Notes under the pieces: generated by a model
What the model saw: only the letters and a program-made list of their open reading frames with translations
The model's database searches: none
What the model was told of the DNA's origin: nothing
In this document: piece by piece, positions 35,841-45,178 of the stretch
Layout: the number at the start of each line of letters is the position of its first letter
How positions within the stretch are numbered: position 1 is the first letter of the stretch
NCBI RefSeq assembly: GCF_947501385.1
Contig: NZ_CANMVP010000019.1
Location: 1 to 64,000 of the forward strand
Length of the DNA: 64,000 nucleotides
Source: an uncultured Polaribacter sp.
GTDB taxonomy: Bacteria > Bacteroidota > Bacteroidia > Flavobacteriales > Flavobacteriaceae
Direction: 5' to 3'
Made by a program: the position numbers and the translations under genes

Positions 35841-36826
35841 TATTGTTGATTTTTTATGGAAAGAATTAAAGATTTCATCGCTACATCGTCTTTAAACAAC
35901 TCTAAAATGCCTTTGGTTTGTTCTTCGAATGGTTTTTTATCCGGGTAGATTACCGTGACTCCTGCTTTTTTAACAGCTTCTAAAGATTCAGTCTCAGATG
36001 CTGCCCACAATTTTCTTTGTGCAATTTTACTTTCTTCAACAGCTTCTTGTAACCATTTTTTTTCTTGGTCATTTAATCTGCCCCAAGTATCTGTTCCTAT
36101 TAGCAAAACATCTGGCACTGCGGTGTGCTCATCTAAGCTGTAAAATTTACAAACTTCGTAATGTTTGGACGTATAAAAACTTGGCGGATTATTTTCTGCA
36201 CCATCCACAACACCTTGTTGCAATGCAGTGTATAATTCTCCCCAAGAAATTGGCGTTGGTGAACCTCCTAAATCATTTACCATAGCAACTGCCATATTAC
36301 TTTTTTGGACTCTTATTTTTTTTCCTTTTAAATCTGAAGGCGATTTAATAGGATTTTCTTTCATATAAAAACTTCTGCTTCCAGCGTCATAAAAAGTCAA
36401 ACCTCGCAATCTAAATTTTTCTCCTTTTAGCAATAAGTTTTCACCGATTTCGCTATCAAAAACACTAAACGTATGTGCTTTATCTCGAAACATATAGGGC
36501 ACACTAAATACCTTATATTCTGGAATAAAATTTTCTAAAACTGCTGCGGAAACTTTGGTAATGTCTAAACTACCTATTTGTAATAACTCTAAACATTCTC
36601 TTTCGCCTCCTAATTGTCCACTAGGATATATGGTAACTTTTAACTTTCCTTTTGATTTTTCTACAAGCTTTTCACCCAAAATAACCATCGCTTTGTGCAC
36701 TGGGTGTTGGGTATCTAAACTATGTCCTAATCGTAAAGTTTTGGTGGTTTGATCTGATTTACATCCTGATAAAAGCACTAAAAAAGTAATTGCAAAAACA
36801 GTGAGAAACGAAATTCTTTTGATCAT
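35840..36826 (-). CDS. TRAP solute-binding lipoprotein (DctP type)
   Basis: A 328-residue receptor with lipobox LLSGCKSD, so it is membrane-anchored rather than free. DctP features are LRLGHSLDTQHPVHKAM, GGERECLELLQIGSLDI, the carboxylate-binding Arg in KKIRVQKSNM, and GVVDGAENNPPSFYTSKHYEV. Sugar-acid TRAP receptors of this type bind glucuronate, galacturonate or related acids. It is 12 bp after the DUF4861 gene. The ligand is inferred from the uxuA, uxaC and kdu genes nearby. Confidence 0.9.
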   Translation of the reverse strand: MIKRISFLTVFAITFLVLLSGCKSDQTTKTLRLGHSLDTQHPVHKAMVILGEKLVEKSKGKLKVTIYPSGQLGGERECLELLQIGSLDITKVSAAVLENFIPEYKVFSVPYMFRDKAHTFSVFDSEIGENLLLKGEKFRLRGLTFYDAGSRSFYMKENPIKSPSDLKGKKIRVQKSNMAVAMVNDLGGSPTPISWGELYTALQQGVVDGAENNPPSFYTSKHYEVCKFYSLDEHTAVPDVLLIGTDTWGRLNDQEKKWLQEAVEESKIAQRKLWAASETESLEAVKKAGVTVIYPDKKPFEEQTKGILELFKDDVAMKSLILSIKNQQ

Positions 36827-36838
36827 TAGGTGTCTAAT

Positions 36839-37990
36839 TTATAATTTGGTCACTATTAGTGGATTCTCAATTCTTTTAGCAAAATTTGCCAAGTAAGATT
36901 CCCACTCTTGTTGTGTTTTAAACTGCTTGCTCTTTTTCCACCCAAAACCTGCGTAATAAATTACTTTTCCGTTGACTACTTTTAAATTGGCATACAAATT
37001 ACTTTCGTCTTTTTTAGAGGTCGAATATTTTTCTGAATTGATAAAATAATCATCTGTAGCAACCAATCCTTGTCCTAATTCTGAATCATCAAAAGGTTCC
37101 CAATAGCTAATCCAGCCATTATTTTGAGTGGTATTTCCATCCTTTTTATGCAAAGTTAAACCTGCTGCAATAGCGGCTGTTCCTTTGATATTAATTTCAA
37201 ATCGAGACAAATTCTGACCATAATCTAAAGAAATCTGTTTGCTTTCTTCGATTTGCTTTCCATTGGCATCCCAAGATTGATAGTCTAATATAAAACTGGT
37301 TCTAATAGGGCCATTTGTGATGGTCTTATAGGCTGTAAAATTTTTAGAATAATAGTAAGAAGTGTCTACTTTTACTGCAATTCCGCCAACTCCACGACTT
37401 ATTCCTACGTGAAAATTATCCAATCCTTCACCTGTATCTTTATGGTAAGAGCTTTCACCAGAAATCTCTTCTTTGTACCATTTGTTAATAATTGGATAGT
37501 CTACTCTTTTTAACCAAGCATCCATTCCGCTTGATAAAGTACCGCCTTTTACACCATCTTCTACCATTTTTTGGGCAGTTGGTCCGTAGGTTCTAAAAGC
37601 AACTCTGTTATTTTCCCAAGCATAATCGTCTGTTCTTTCAGGTACAAAGCGAGAGTAACAATGTATTGTTGCTGAATCTTGCTTTTCATCAGAAATTGAT
37701 AAACTATATTTTTTTGTAGCATTTGCTGCTATTTTTGGTTGAAATAATAACACATCTTTTTTTCCATCTGAATCGTTATCAACCAACTGATAAACCATCT
37801 TATCCTCTGAATTTTCTTCAGAAATACGATAATTTTCAATATCAAAATTTGAAATATCAATTGCTACCGTTTCAAATTCTCTATCGATATTTAAAGTATT
37901 TTTTATTTCAATAGTGGAAAGGATTTTTGCTTTTTTATCACAATTGATAACAAAGGGTATCGCAAGGAAAAGTAAGATTATTTTTTTCAT
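36839..37990 (-). CDS. DUF4861 lipoprotein
   Basis: A 383-residue lipoprotein from ATG 37990 (MKKIILLFLAIPFVINC). ATG 38020 adds ten charged residues before the signal peptide and is rejected. The body matches the DUF4861 family: IEIKNTLNIDREFETVAID, MVYQLVDNDSDGKKDVLLFQP, FRTYGPTAQKMVEDGVKGG and KKDGNTTQNNGWISYWEPFD. The family occurs in uronate-polymer loci of Bacteroidetes, and no activity is visible from sequence. It heads the TRAP transporter genes. Confidence 0.75.
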   Translation of the reverse strand: MKKIILLFLAIPFVINCDKKAKILSTIEIKNTLNIDREFETVAIDISNFDIENYRISEENSEDKMVYQLVDNDSDGKKDVLLFQPKIAANATKKYSLSISDEKQDSATIHCYSRFVPERTDDYAWENNRVAFRTYGPTAQKMVEDGVKGGTLSSGMDAWLKRVDYPIINKWYKEEISGESSYHKDTGEGLDNFHVGISRGVGGIAVKVDTSYYYSKNFTAYKTITNGPIRTSFILDYQSWDANGKQIEESKQISLDYGQNLSRFEINIKGTAAIAAGLTLHKKDGNTTQNNGWISYWEPFDDSELGQGLVATDDYFINSEKYSTSKKDESNLYANLKVVNGKVIYYAGFGWKKSKQFKTQQEWESYLANFAKRIENPLIVTKL

Positions 37991-38013
37991 TTTAATTGAT
38001 TTGACTTTCTTTT

Positions 38014-38091
38014 CCTGCAAGGCCTGTTTTTGACCTTGTAGGTATTGTTACTTATTTATTTATACCTACAAGGTTTTTGAAACCTTGCAGG
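38014..38091. repeat. Nested palindromic repeat, CCTTGYAGG family
   Basis: Outer pair CCTGCAAGG (38014-38022)/CCTTGCAGG (38083-38091), inner pair CCTTGTAGGTAT (38034-38045)/ATACCTACAAGG (38062-38073). The unit CCTTGYAGG is thus present four times. It lies between the DUF4861 and KduD genes and would form a long hairpin in the mRNA. Confidence 0.7.
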
Positions 38092-38143
38092 ATGTTTTTG
38101 AAACTGAAACAAGTTCAGCATATAAACCTTGCGAATTATTTAT

Positions 38144-38938
38144 TTATTCTTCGTTAGATGGCTTACCAATAGTTGCTAAAATTCCTCCATCAACATATAA
38201 AATATGTCCGTTTACAAAATCACTCGCTTTAGAGGATAAGAAAATTGCTGCACCTGCTAAATCATTCGGATCTCCCCATTTTTTAGCGGGGGTTCTGTTC
38301 ACTATAAACTCGTTAAAAGGGTGTCCTTCCACCCTTATCGGAGCTGTTTGTGAAGTTGCAAAATAACCAGGACCAATTCCGTTTACTTGAATGTTAAAAC
38401 GTGCCCATTCTGTCGCCATATTTTTCGTTAACATCACCAAACCACCTTTTGCTGCTGCATACGCGCCAACTGTATTTCTACCTAATTGGCTCATCATAGA
38501 ACAAATATTGATGATTTTTCCTGATTTGCGATCCATCATTCCCTTTACAACGTGTTTCGAGACTATAAAAGGACTGACCAAGTCAATATCAATTACTTGT
38601 TTAAAGTCGGCAACTTCCATTTCTGCCAATGGCGTTCTTTTGATAATTCCTGCGTTGTTGATGAGAATATCAATCACGCCAACTTCGCTTTCTATCTTTT
38701 GTATCGCTGTAATTACTTGTGCTTCATCAGCCACATTAAATTTGTATCCAACAGTGTTAATTCCTGCTGTTTTATAGGTTTTAACAGCTTCGTCAATTTT
38801 TTCTTGTGATGAATTTCCATTTACAACAATGGTTGCACCTGCTTTTCCTAAACCCATTGCCATAGACATTCCTAAACCATGTGTAGCACCTGTAACTAAA
38901 GCAATTTTTCCTGAAACATCAAATAAAGTTTGTGACAT
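38144..38938 (-). CDS. kduD: SDR, 2-dehydro-3-deoxygluconate-forming dehydrogenase (KduD-like)
   Basis: A 264-residue classical SDR with TGATHGLG cofactor motif near residue 17, NNAGII near 92, catalytic Ser (NICSMMSQLG) and YAAAKGG (Tyr-x3-Lys), then GPGYFATSQT. It is adjacent to kduI (4-bp gap), which fits KduD reducing 2,5-diketo-3-deoxygluconate to KDG. The sequence also resembles gluconate 5-dehydrogenase, so specificity is by context. Confidence 0.8.
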   Translation of the reverse strand: MSQTLFDVSGKIALVTGATHGLGMSMAMGLGKAGATIVVNGNSSQEKIDEAVKTYKTAGINTVGYKFNVADEAQVITAIQKIESEVGVIDILINNAGIIKRTPLAEMEVADFKQVIDIDLVSPFIVSKHVVKGMMDRKSGKIINICSMMSQLGRNTVGAYAAAKGGLVMLTKNMATEWARFNIQVNGIGPGYFATSQTAPIRVEGHPFNEFIVNRTPAKKWGDPNDLAGAAIFLSSKASDFVNGHILYVDGGILATIGKPSNEE

Positions 38939-38942
38939 ATTT

Positions 38943-39782
38943 TTATCTTAAATCGGTAATTTTTGCAACATCCATGTCATTGTAATCTAAATTTTCTCCT
39001 GCCATTCCCCAAATAAATGTATAATTTGAAGTTCCTGAACCCGAGTGAATTGACCAAGGTGGAGAAATGACTGCCTGATGATTTTGCATCCAAATATGAC
39101 GTGTCTCCTGTGGTTGTCCCATAAAATGGCAAACTGCTTGATTTTCTGGAATGTCTAAATACAAATACACTTCCATTCTTCTATCATGAACATGCGCTGG
39201 CATGGTATTCCAAACAGAACCAGTTTTTAACTCTGTCATTCCCATTTGTAATTGGCAGGTGGTTACAATTCCGCCAATAATCATTTGATTTACAGTTCTG
39301 TGATTGGCAGTTTCTAAACTTCCCAATTCAATTTTATTAGCTTCTGCTAAACTCACCTTTTTTGTAGGATGCGGTGTATGTGCTGGAGCAGAATTGATAT
39401 AAAATTTTGCAGGATTGTTAGGATCATCACTTTTAAAAACAACTTCTTTTACGCCTCTACCAATATATAATGCGTCTTTATGATTGATTTTATATACTTC
39501 TCCATCCACAGAAATACTGCCATCTGCACCTGTATTGATGATGCCCAATTCTCTTCTTTCTAAGAAATAATTGGCTTTTAAAGGATCAATCGTTTCTAAA
39601 GTTAAAGGGGATGTTGGTACCGCACCACCAGCAATATATCTATCATAGTGTGTATAGGTTAGCTTTATTTTTCCTGCTTCCATTAAGTCGGGAATTAAAA
39701 ACTCATCTCTTAATGCTTGCGTATCATATTGTTTTACTGCTTTCGGACTTGAAGCATATCTCGTTTCAAAAGTTGTTGCCAT
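38943..39782 (-). CDS. kduI: 5-keto-4-deoxyuronate isomerase
   Basis: A 279-residue cupin-fold isomerase, the usual length. Hallmarks are YASSPKAVKQYDTQALRDEFL at the start, MPAHVHDRRMEVYLYLD (metal-binding His and Glu), FMGQPQETRHIWMQNHQAVISPPWSIHSGSGTSNY in pieces, and WGMAGENLDYNDMD at the end. It converts 5-keto-4-deoxyuronate (from unsaturated uronates) to 2,5-diketo-3-deoxygluconate for KduD. Confidence 0.95.
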   Translation of the reverse strand: MATTFETRYASSPKAVKQYDTQALRDEFLIPDLMEAGKIKLTYTHYDRYIAGGAVPTSPLTLETIDPLKANYFLERRELGIINTGADGSISVDGEVYKINHKDALYIGRGVKEVVFKSDDPNNPAKFYINSAPAHTPHPTKKVSLAEANKIELGSLETANHRTVNQMIIGGIVTTCQLQMGMTELKTGSVWNTMPAHVHDRRMEVYLYLDIPENQAVCHFMGQPQETRHIWMQNHQAVISPPWSIHSGSGTSNYTFIWGMAGENLDYNDMDVAKITDLR

Positions 39783-39821
39783 ATTTTTTAGTTCTTTACC
39801 ACGTTACTTTAAGGTTTTCAA

Positions 39822-39871
39822 CACATAGGAACATCGTTTACTTAGCTCTATGATTTCTATTTTTCTATGTG
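39822..39871. repeat. CACATAG-ended palindrome, copy 1
   Basis: CACATAG (39822-39828) faces CTATGTG (39865-39871) in the 228-bp gap between uxuA and kduI. A longer and better preserved copy lies at 49139-49188. Nothing else identifiable lies in 39783-40010. Confidence 0.5.
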
Positions 39872-40010
39872 GTGAAATGAAATCTTTTATTTTTTTTTAT
39901 ATCCTATTGAGCTTAGCCAAAAGTTTTTTTAAGTTCTTGATAGCTTTGCTAGCTACTTTCAATGAAAATGTATTTTCATTTCAGTAATGCTCTAAAGGAC
40001 ATTTTAATTT

Positions 40011-41255
40011 TTATAATGAACGTCTAATTCCTACTTCTAATCCTCTTAATTCTGCTAAACCGCGTAAACGACCAATGCCAGAATATCCAGGATTTGTTTT
40101 TTTCTTTAAATCATCTAACATTTTATGACCATGATCTGGTCTAAAAGGCATTCTTACATCTTGTCTTCCTGCGGCAATTCGTTTTTGTTGTTCTAAAACT
40201 AAGGCTTTCATTACGCCATACATATCTACATCGCCTTCTAAATGATTTGCTTCATGAAAATTTCCTTCTGCGTCTCTTTGGGTTGCGCGTAAGTGAATAA
40301 AATGAATTCTATCTCCTAAACGCGCTGCCATTCCTGCTAAATCATTATCTGCTCTTACTCCGAAAGAACCTGTACAAAAAGTCAATCCGTTATTTGGAGA
40401 TTTTACCGCATCATAAATATCTACAATATCTTGTTCTGTAGAAACCACTCTTGGCAATCCTAAGATTGGAAAAGGTGGGTCGTCTGGATGTATACACATC
40501 AAAACGCCCGCCTTTTCTGCTGGGGGAATAATTGCTGCTAAAAACGAAAACAAGTTTGCTTTTAATTCTTTTGTACCCACATTTTTATAGGTTGCTAAAA
40601 TGGCATTGAATTCTTCTAAAGTATAACCTTCTTCTGCGCCAGGTAAACCTGCAATGATATTTCTGATTAAGGTTTTTTGCTCTTTATCTGATGCGTTTTT
40701 TAAATACTCCGTTGCCTGTAATTTTTGAACATCAGTATATTCGTTTTCTGCTCCTGGTCTTTTTAACAAATACAACTCGAAAGCGGCAAATGCTGCTGCT
40801 TCAAAACGCAATGCGGTAGAATTGTCTGAAACTTCATACTCTAAATTGGTACGTGTCCAATCTAAAACGGGCATAAAATTGTAACAAACAATATCAATTC
40901 CACATGCACCTAAATTGGTTAACGTTTGCTTGTAGTTTTCGTAATATTTTTTATAATCTCCAGATTTTGTTTTGATGTTTTCATGAATTGGCACCGATTC
41001 TACCACAGACCAAGTCAATCCAACATTTTCAATAGCTGTTTTTCTTTTCTGAATTTCTTCTACCGTCCAAATTTCTCCATTTGGAATGTGATGCAACGCA
41101 GAAACAATTCCTGTTGCACCAGCTTGTTTGATGTCTGATAAAGAAACGGGATCATTGGGTCCGTACCAACGCCAAGTTTGTTCTAGACCCATCCCAGCCT
41201 TTCCAATGGAAAGAGGTTTGTTCGTAAGTTTATTAATGTTTTGTTCTAAATTCAA
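40011..41255 (-). CDS. uxuA: Mannonate dehydratase
   Basis: A 414-residue enzyme that dehydrates D-mannonate to KDG. Family features are [37 protein letters not shown] (in pieces), [60 protein letters not shown] and [13 protein letters not shown], with the Asp/His metal ligands. It stands 101 bp after the SDR gene, with a CCCTTTGGG palindrome in the gap. Confidence 0.95.
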   Translation of the reverse strand: MNLEQNINKLTNKPLSIGKAGMGLEQTWRWYGPNDPVSLSDIKQAGATGIVSALHHIPNGEIWTVEEIQKRKTAIENVGLTWSVVESVPIHENIKTKSGDYKKYYENYKQTLTNLGACGIDIVCYNFMPVLDWTRTNLEYEVSDNSTALRFEAAAFAAFELYLLKRPGAENEYTDVQKLQATEYLKNASDKEQKTLIRNIIAGLPGAEEGYTLEEFNAILATYKNVGTKELKANLFSFLAAIIPPAEKAGVLMCIHPDDPPFPILGLPRVVSTEQDIVDIYDAVKSPNNGLTFCTGSFGVRADNDLAGMAARLGDRIHFIHLRATQRDAEGNFHEANHLEGDVDMYGVMKALVLEQQKRIAAGRQDVRMPFRPDHGHKMLDDLKKKTNPGYSGIGRLRGLAELRGLEVGIRRSL

Positions 41256-41329
41256 AATTTTTGAGTTTTTTATCTATTTTCCAATATTTCTTTATGAAGA
41301 ATTTATATATTATTTTTTCCACAACAGTT

Positions 41330-41356
41330 CCTTCCCTTTGGGAAGGTTAGGATGGG
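41330..41356. repeat. Intergenic palindrome, CCCTTTGGG family, copy 2
   Basis: CCTTCCC (41330-41336), TTT, GGGAAGG (41340-41346), then TTAGGATGGGA. Same plan as the copy at 6785-6817. It lies between the SDR and uxuA genes. Confidence 0.6.
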
Positions 41357-41357
41357 A

Positions 41358-42185
41358 TTAAACCCCACTATACGCTGCAAAACCACCATCAATTGGCACC
41401 ACAACTCCTGTTACAAATTTTGAAGCATCACCACACAACCACAAGGTTGTTCCGATTAAATCTTCAGCTTCGCCATAACGCCCCATGGGTGTCTGATCTA
41501 TAATTTGTTGTCCTCTTTTTGTTAAACTTCCATCTTTTTCTGTTAGCAAACTTCTATTTTGATCGGTTAAGAAAAAGCCAGGAGCTAAAGCATTGACACG
41601 AATGCCTACTTTAGAAAAATGAACTGCCAACCATTGTGTAAAGTTAGAAACAGCCGCTTTTGCACCACTATACGCTGGTATTTTTGTTAACGGTGTAAAG
41701 GCATTCATTGAAGAAATATTCAACACAGAACATCCTTTTCTGCCCACCATATCTGTTGCAAAAACTTGCGTTGGTAGTAGGGTTCCAATAAAATTTAAAT
41801 TAAAAGTAAATTGAATTCCGCTAACATCTAAATCAAAGAAAGTTTTAAACCCTTCTGTTGTATTCATTAAGTCTGCTGCCTCTAAGTACGGATTCGAAGT
41901 GGTTCCTAAAGGATGGTTGCCTCCAGCACCATTTACTAAAATATCAACTTTACCAAAAGCATCATTTACTTCCTTTTTTGCCTTAACTAATGCGTCTTTC
42001 TCTAAAACATTTGCGGCAACACCTATTGCTTTTCCACCTTCAGCATTAATTTCATCTGCAACCTTATCTGCTGCTTCTTTTCTTAAATCTAATACAGCAA
42101 TATTATTGCCTTCTTTTGCGAGCGCTTTTGCCAACGTGCTGCATAGAACACCACCAGCTCCAGTTAATACAATCGTTTTATTCAT
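41358..42185 (-). CDS. SDR, probable D-mannonate oxidoreductase (fructuronate reductase)
   Basis: A 275-residue SDR from ATG 42185 (MNKTIVLTGAGGVLCSTLAKAL). The longer reading from 42275 passes through two operators and the -7 element and is rejected. Motifs are TGAGGVL (cofactor), NGAGGNHP, catalytic Ser (LNISSMNAF) and YSGAKAA. In Bacteroidetes an SDR next to uxuA reduces fructuronate to mannonate, in place of the unrelated UxuB. It heads the uxuA-kduI-kduD-TRAP set. Confidence 0.8.
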   Translation of the reverse strand: MNKTIVLTGAGGVLCSTLAKALAKEGNNIAVLDLRKEAADKVADEINAEGGKAIGVAANVLEKDALVKAKKEVNDAFGKVDILVNGAGGNHPLGTTSNPYLEAADLMNTTEGFKTFFDLDVSGIQFTFNLNFIGTLLPTQVFATDMVGRKGCSVLNISSMNAFTPLTKIPAYSGAKAAVSNFTQWLAVHFSKVGIRVNALAPGFFLTDQNRSLLTEKDGSLTKRGQQIIDQTPMGRYGEAEDLIGTTLWLCGDASKFVTGVVVPIDGGFAAYSGV

Positions 42186-42233
42186 ATTATAATTTCTTAC
42201 TTTACTATTAATTTCTAAATTCAATCTATTTTC

Positions 42234-42277
42234 GTGTACGCACACACAAATATAGAAAAAAAATAGTGCACGCACAC
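42234..42277 (-). promoter_or_regulatory. Two LacI-type operators around the -7 of the hexuronate genes
   Basis: GTGTACGCACAC (42234-42245) and GTGCACGCACAC (42266-42277) are near-palindromes with central CG, 32 bp apart (about three helical turns). The minus-strand -7 TATATTTG (plus CAAATATA, 42247-42254) lies between them, with the first operator directly downstream of it. Confidence 0.75.
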
Positions 42278-42319
42278 AAAATCATTATTTTTCGTTAAAT
42301 TGCTCGATATTATCTCAAT

Positions 42320-42327
42320 TATATTTG
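42320..42327 (+). promoter_or_regulatory. -7 element of the hexuronate lacI gene
   Basis: TATATTTG on the plus strand, 45 bp before ATG 42373, matching TAnnTTTG. It faces away from the divergent SDR promoter. Confidence 0.6.
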
Positions 42328-42372
42328 TGGTATTAAAACCTTATAGATATTGAGAAATGAAAAAAAAATTCT

Positions 42373-43452
42373 ATGATTACAATAAAGGATATTGCTAAAA
42401 AAGCCAATGTTTCTGAAGGTACGGTTGATCGAGTAATACACAATCGGGGTGGTGTATCAAAAAAAACAGCATCTAAAATTAAAGCAATTCTTGAACATCA
42501 TAATTTTAGCGTAAATCCTGTTGCCAGTGCACTGGCTTTGAAAAATAAATATTTAATTGCCACCTTGATTCCAGAATATAATGATGCTGATTTATTTTGG
42601 AAATCGCCACATTTAGGTATTTTAAAAGGTGCTAGTGATGTGCATAATTTTGGTGTTACCCTACATAATTTCACATTTAACCAATATGACACAGATTCTT
42701 ATCTGAATTCGTTTCAGGCTTTGTTAGAAACCAAGCCAAGTGCAGTCATCATGGTGCCTAATTTCTCCAAAGAAACAAAGCAAATTGTTGGCAAATTAGA
42801 AGCTCTTAACATTCCTTATTTATTTTTAAATATTGATATTGAAGGTTTTAACAACAAGGCATTTGTAGGTCAAGATTCATACATGGCTGGATATATTGCG
42901 GGAAAACTTATGAATTTAAGCATCTCCAAACCGTCTACATTTCTAATTATTCAAGCCAGATATAATATTACTAAAAATAACGCCGTATCTAATAGAATTA
43001 AAGGTTTTAACGATTATTTTATAAAGAATAACATAAACTCTAAAACGCAAACATTAAAAATTGAAAACTTAAATAACTCTATAGAAACGAAAGAAAGAAT
43101 TAAAAACTACTTAAAACAACACCCTGAAATTGAAGGTTTATTTGTACCATCGAGTAGAATTTATATTGTTGTTGATTGTCTAAACACTGCTTATTTAAAT
43201 AAACTGGAGCTCATTGGATTTGACAATACACCTCAAAATATCAAATGCTTAAAAAACGATGCTGTTTCTTTTTTAATCTCACAAAAACCGTTTGACCAAG
43301 GTTATGAAGCTGTTCGTTTAATGACAGACTATTTAAAAATAAAAAAAGAGCTATCTACTAAGAAAATATATTTACCAATTGATATTTTAACAAAAGAAAA
43401 TGTAGATTATAATGAAAGAAATGAATTGGTTTTTGAAAAGGTAGAAAAGTAA
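42373..43452 (+). CDS. LacI-family regulator of hexuronate genes
   Basis: A 359-residue regulator. HTH at residues 2-24 (TIKDIAKKANVSEGTVDRVIHNR), which has VDRVIHNRG instead of the usual VSRALN; this variant is typical of regulators with a sugar-binding (periplasmic binding protein-like) effector domain. The remainder (LIATLIPEYNDADLFWKSPHLG, FVGQDSYMAGYIAGKLM, ELIGFDNTPQN) fits that fold. It is divergent from the SDR-uxuA-kdu-TRAP genes, and two GTGYACGCACAC operators lie between. It likely senses a hexuronate or KDG. Confidence 0.85.
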   Translation: MITIKDIAKKANVSEGTVDRVIHNRGGVSKKTASKIKAILEHHNFSVNPVASALALKNKYLIATLIPEYNDADLFWKSPHLGILKGASDVHNFGVTLHNFTFNQYDTDSYLNSFQALLETKPSAVIMVPNFSKETKQIVGKLEALNIPYLFLNIDIEGFNNKAFVGQDSYMAGYIAGKLMNLSISKPSTFLIIQARYNITKNNAVSNRIKGFNDYFIKNNINSKTQTLKIENLNNSIETKERIKNYLKQHPEIEGLFVPSSRIYIVVDCLNTAYLNKLELIGFDNTPQNIKCLKNDAVSFLISQKPFDQGYEAVRLMTDYLKIKKELSTKKIYLPIDILTKENVDYNERNELVFEKVEK

Positions 43453-43555
43453 TCTTTTCCTAAATTTGATTTTAAAGTTATAAAGCCTACCTATTTAATA
43501 AAAAATTTCAAAATAGTGTGTAAATATGTTCATATAATAACTACTAGTATACTAT

Positions 43556-45166
43556 CTAGTCAAATCCTTTGTGATAATTAATACCTATGATATCCCATCT
43601 TTTTTGCATTTCTTCTAAAGCAATGATGAATTTTTCATAGTTTTTGTTTGATTTTTTCGTCCAACCTACTTCGGCATAAGCTGCCAATCTAGGGAAAACT
43701 TGAGCATTCATTTTTTCAACAGTTGGAATCCATTCACTCCACATTTGACATCCTGAACCCAAAATTTTATCATGGTATTTTTCATCTAAACCTTCTGGTA
43801 TTGGATCAAATGAATATGCTTTTGAAAGCGGAATGGACTTGTAATTATAATCTAAATACGTCATAGAATGTAACGAATTTACAACATCGTGACCGTTTGT
43901 AACTGCCTTTTTGACAAGCTCTAAACTTCCTTTCCAAAAATGGATAATTGCATTTTCAGCTAATTTTTGCTTCACTTCCATATTTGAATTTTGATGTTCT
44001 TTATGAAGATTGTCTCCAAGAATCTCATTCCAACCCATCATACGGTGCTTATTTTTATCCATAAAAATAGACATCTGATTGGTAAAAAATATTTGTAAAT
44101 CAGCAGGAGATGTCAAACCTTCTTTTTTAATTTGATCTTGAATCATTTTAGAGTTTTCCCAGGTTTTAAAGTTTACCTCATCTCCTCCAATATGCACAAT
44201 ATCCGTTGGAAAAAGTTCAAACACTTCTGTTAATACGTCGGTAAGAAATTGAGTTACTTTTGGGTCTGCGATATTAAAAGAATCGGGTAACTTTCCAAAT
44301 TCTTGCGTAACTTCTGTAGTAGTTCCTAAAATTCCAAGCCACGGATAAGAAGCGATGGCAGCCGTTGCATGACCTGGCATTTCAATTTCTGGAATAATTT
44401 TTATATGTCTTTCTTGTGCATATTTAATAATTTCTTTAATCTGTTTTTGCGTGTAAAAACCTGAATGTGAAAAACCTACTCTATCTGGACTTTTTCTACT
44501 AGCTTGTGTGTCTTTTCGATAACTCCCAATTTCCGTTAGTTTTGGATATTTTTTGATTTCAATTCTCCAACCTTGATCATCTGTTAAATGCCAATGAAAA
44601 ACATTCATTTTTAACCTCGACATTTCATCCAATAGATTTTTAACAGCTTCCATTCCTTTAAAATGACGAGATTCATCCAACATAAAAGAACGCCATTGAA
44701 AACGTGGTGTATCTGAAATCGACACAACTGGAAAATCTATTGATTTATTTTGATAGTTGTTATTGCTGAAATCTACTGGTAAAATTTGTTTAAAAGATTG
44801 AATTCCGTAAAATAAACCCGCTTTAGTGGCTCCTTCAATTAAAATTGAATTGTTTTTTGCCATCAAACGATAACCTTCTTTTCCTAATTCTTTTTCTAAA
44901 TTTAAATTGATGACTAGTTGAATTCCGTTTCCTTTTTTTCTGATTTTTGGTTTTTTGTTGAATCCGTTTTTTAAAAATGAACACAACAGTTTTGCTTCTT
45001 CTTTCGTTTGATTGTTAGAGATTATTGTTGTTTTATCATTTAAAACCAAAAAAGCATCCTTTAAAACTATTTCCAAAGGACGTGGAATAATATTAATTTG
45101 GCTCTGTATATTCAACCCAAATAAGACTACTAATACGATGGTAAATTTTAATTTTGAGGTATTCAT
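43556..45166 (-). CDS. Beta-N-acetylhexosaminidase, GH20
   Basis: A 536-residue secreted enzyme (signal peptide KFTIVLVVLFGLNIQSQ). The GH20b N-terminal domain (INIIPRPLEIVLKDAF) precedes the TIM barrel with FMLDESRHFKG, NVFHWHLTDDQGWRIEIKKYP and the catalytic Asp-Glu in IVHIGGDEVNF. It ends with SGCQMWSEWIP. It removes terminal GlcNAc from chitin-type oligosaccharides or glycans. It is 12 bp after nagA, in an operon led by the SSS symporter gene. Confidence 0.93.
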   Translation of the reverse strand: MNTSKLKFTIVLVVLFGLNIQSQINIIPRPLEIVLKDAFLVLNDKTTIISNNQTKEEAKLLCSFLKNGFNKKPKIRKKGNGIQLVINLNLEKELGKEGYRLMAKNNSILIEGATKAGLFYGIQSFKQILPVDFSNNNYQNKSIDFPVVSISDTPRFQWRSFMLDESRHFKGMEAVKNLLDEMSRLKMNVFHWHLTDDQGWRIEIKKYPKLTEIGSYRKDTQASRKSPDRVGFSHSGFYTQKQIKEIIKYAQERHIKIIPEIEMPGHATAAIASYPWLGILGTTTEVTQEFGKLPDSFNIADPKVTQFLTDVLTEVFELFPTDIVHIGGDEVNFKTWENSKMIQDQIKKEGLTSPADLQIFFTNQMSIFMDKNKHRMMGWNEILGDNLHKEHQNSNMEVKQKLAENAIIHFWKGSLELVKKAVTNGHDVVNSLHSMTYLDYNYKSIPLSKAYSFDPIPEGLDEKYHDKILGSGCQMWSEWIPTVEKMNAQVFPRLAAYAEVGWTKKSNKNYEKFIIALEEMQKRWDIIGINYHKGFD

Positions 45167-45178
45167 ATTTCAAAAATT

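Noticed and set aside
38014..38091. CRISPR-like repeat
   Set aside because: The CCTTGYAGG units are nested inverted repeats without regular spacers, and no cas gene is nearby. No CRISPR array was seen anywhere in the window.
42186..42275. Extended start of the SDR beside uxuA
   Set aside because: The added residues (CVCVHE and so on) are encoded by the operators and -7 element. The Rossmann start is at ATG 42185.
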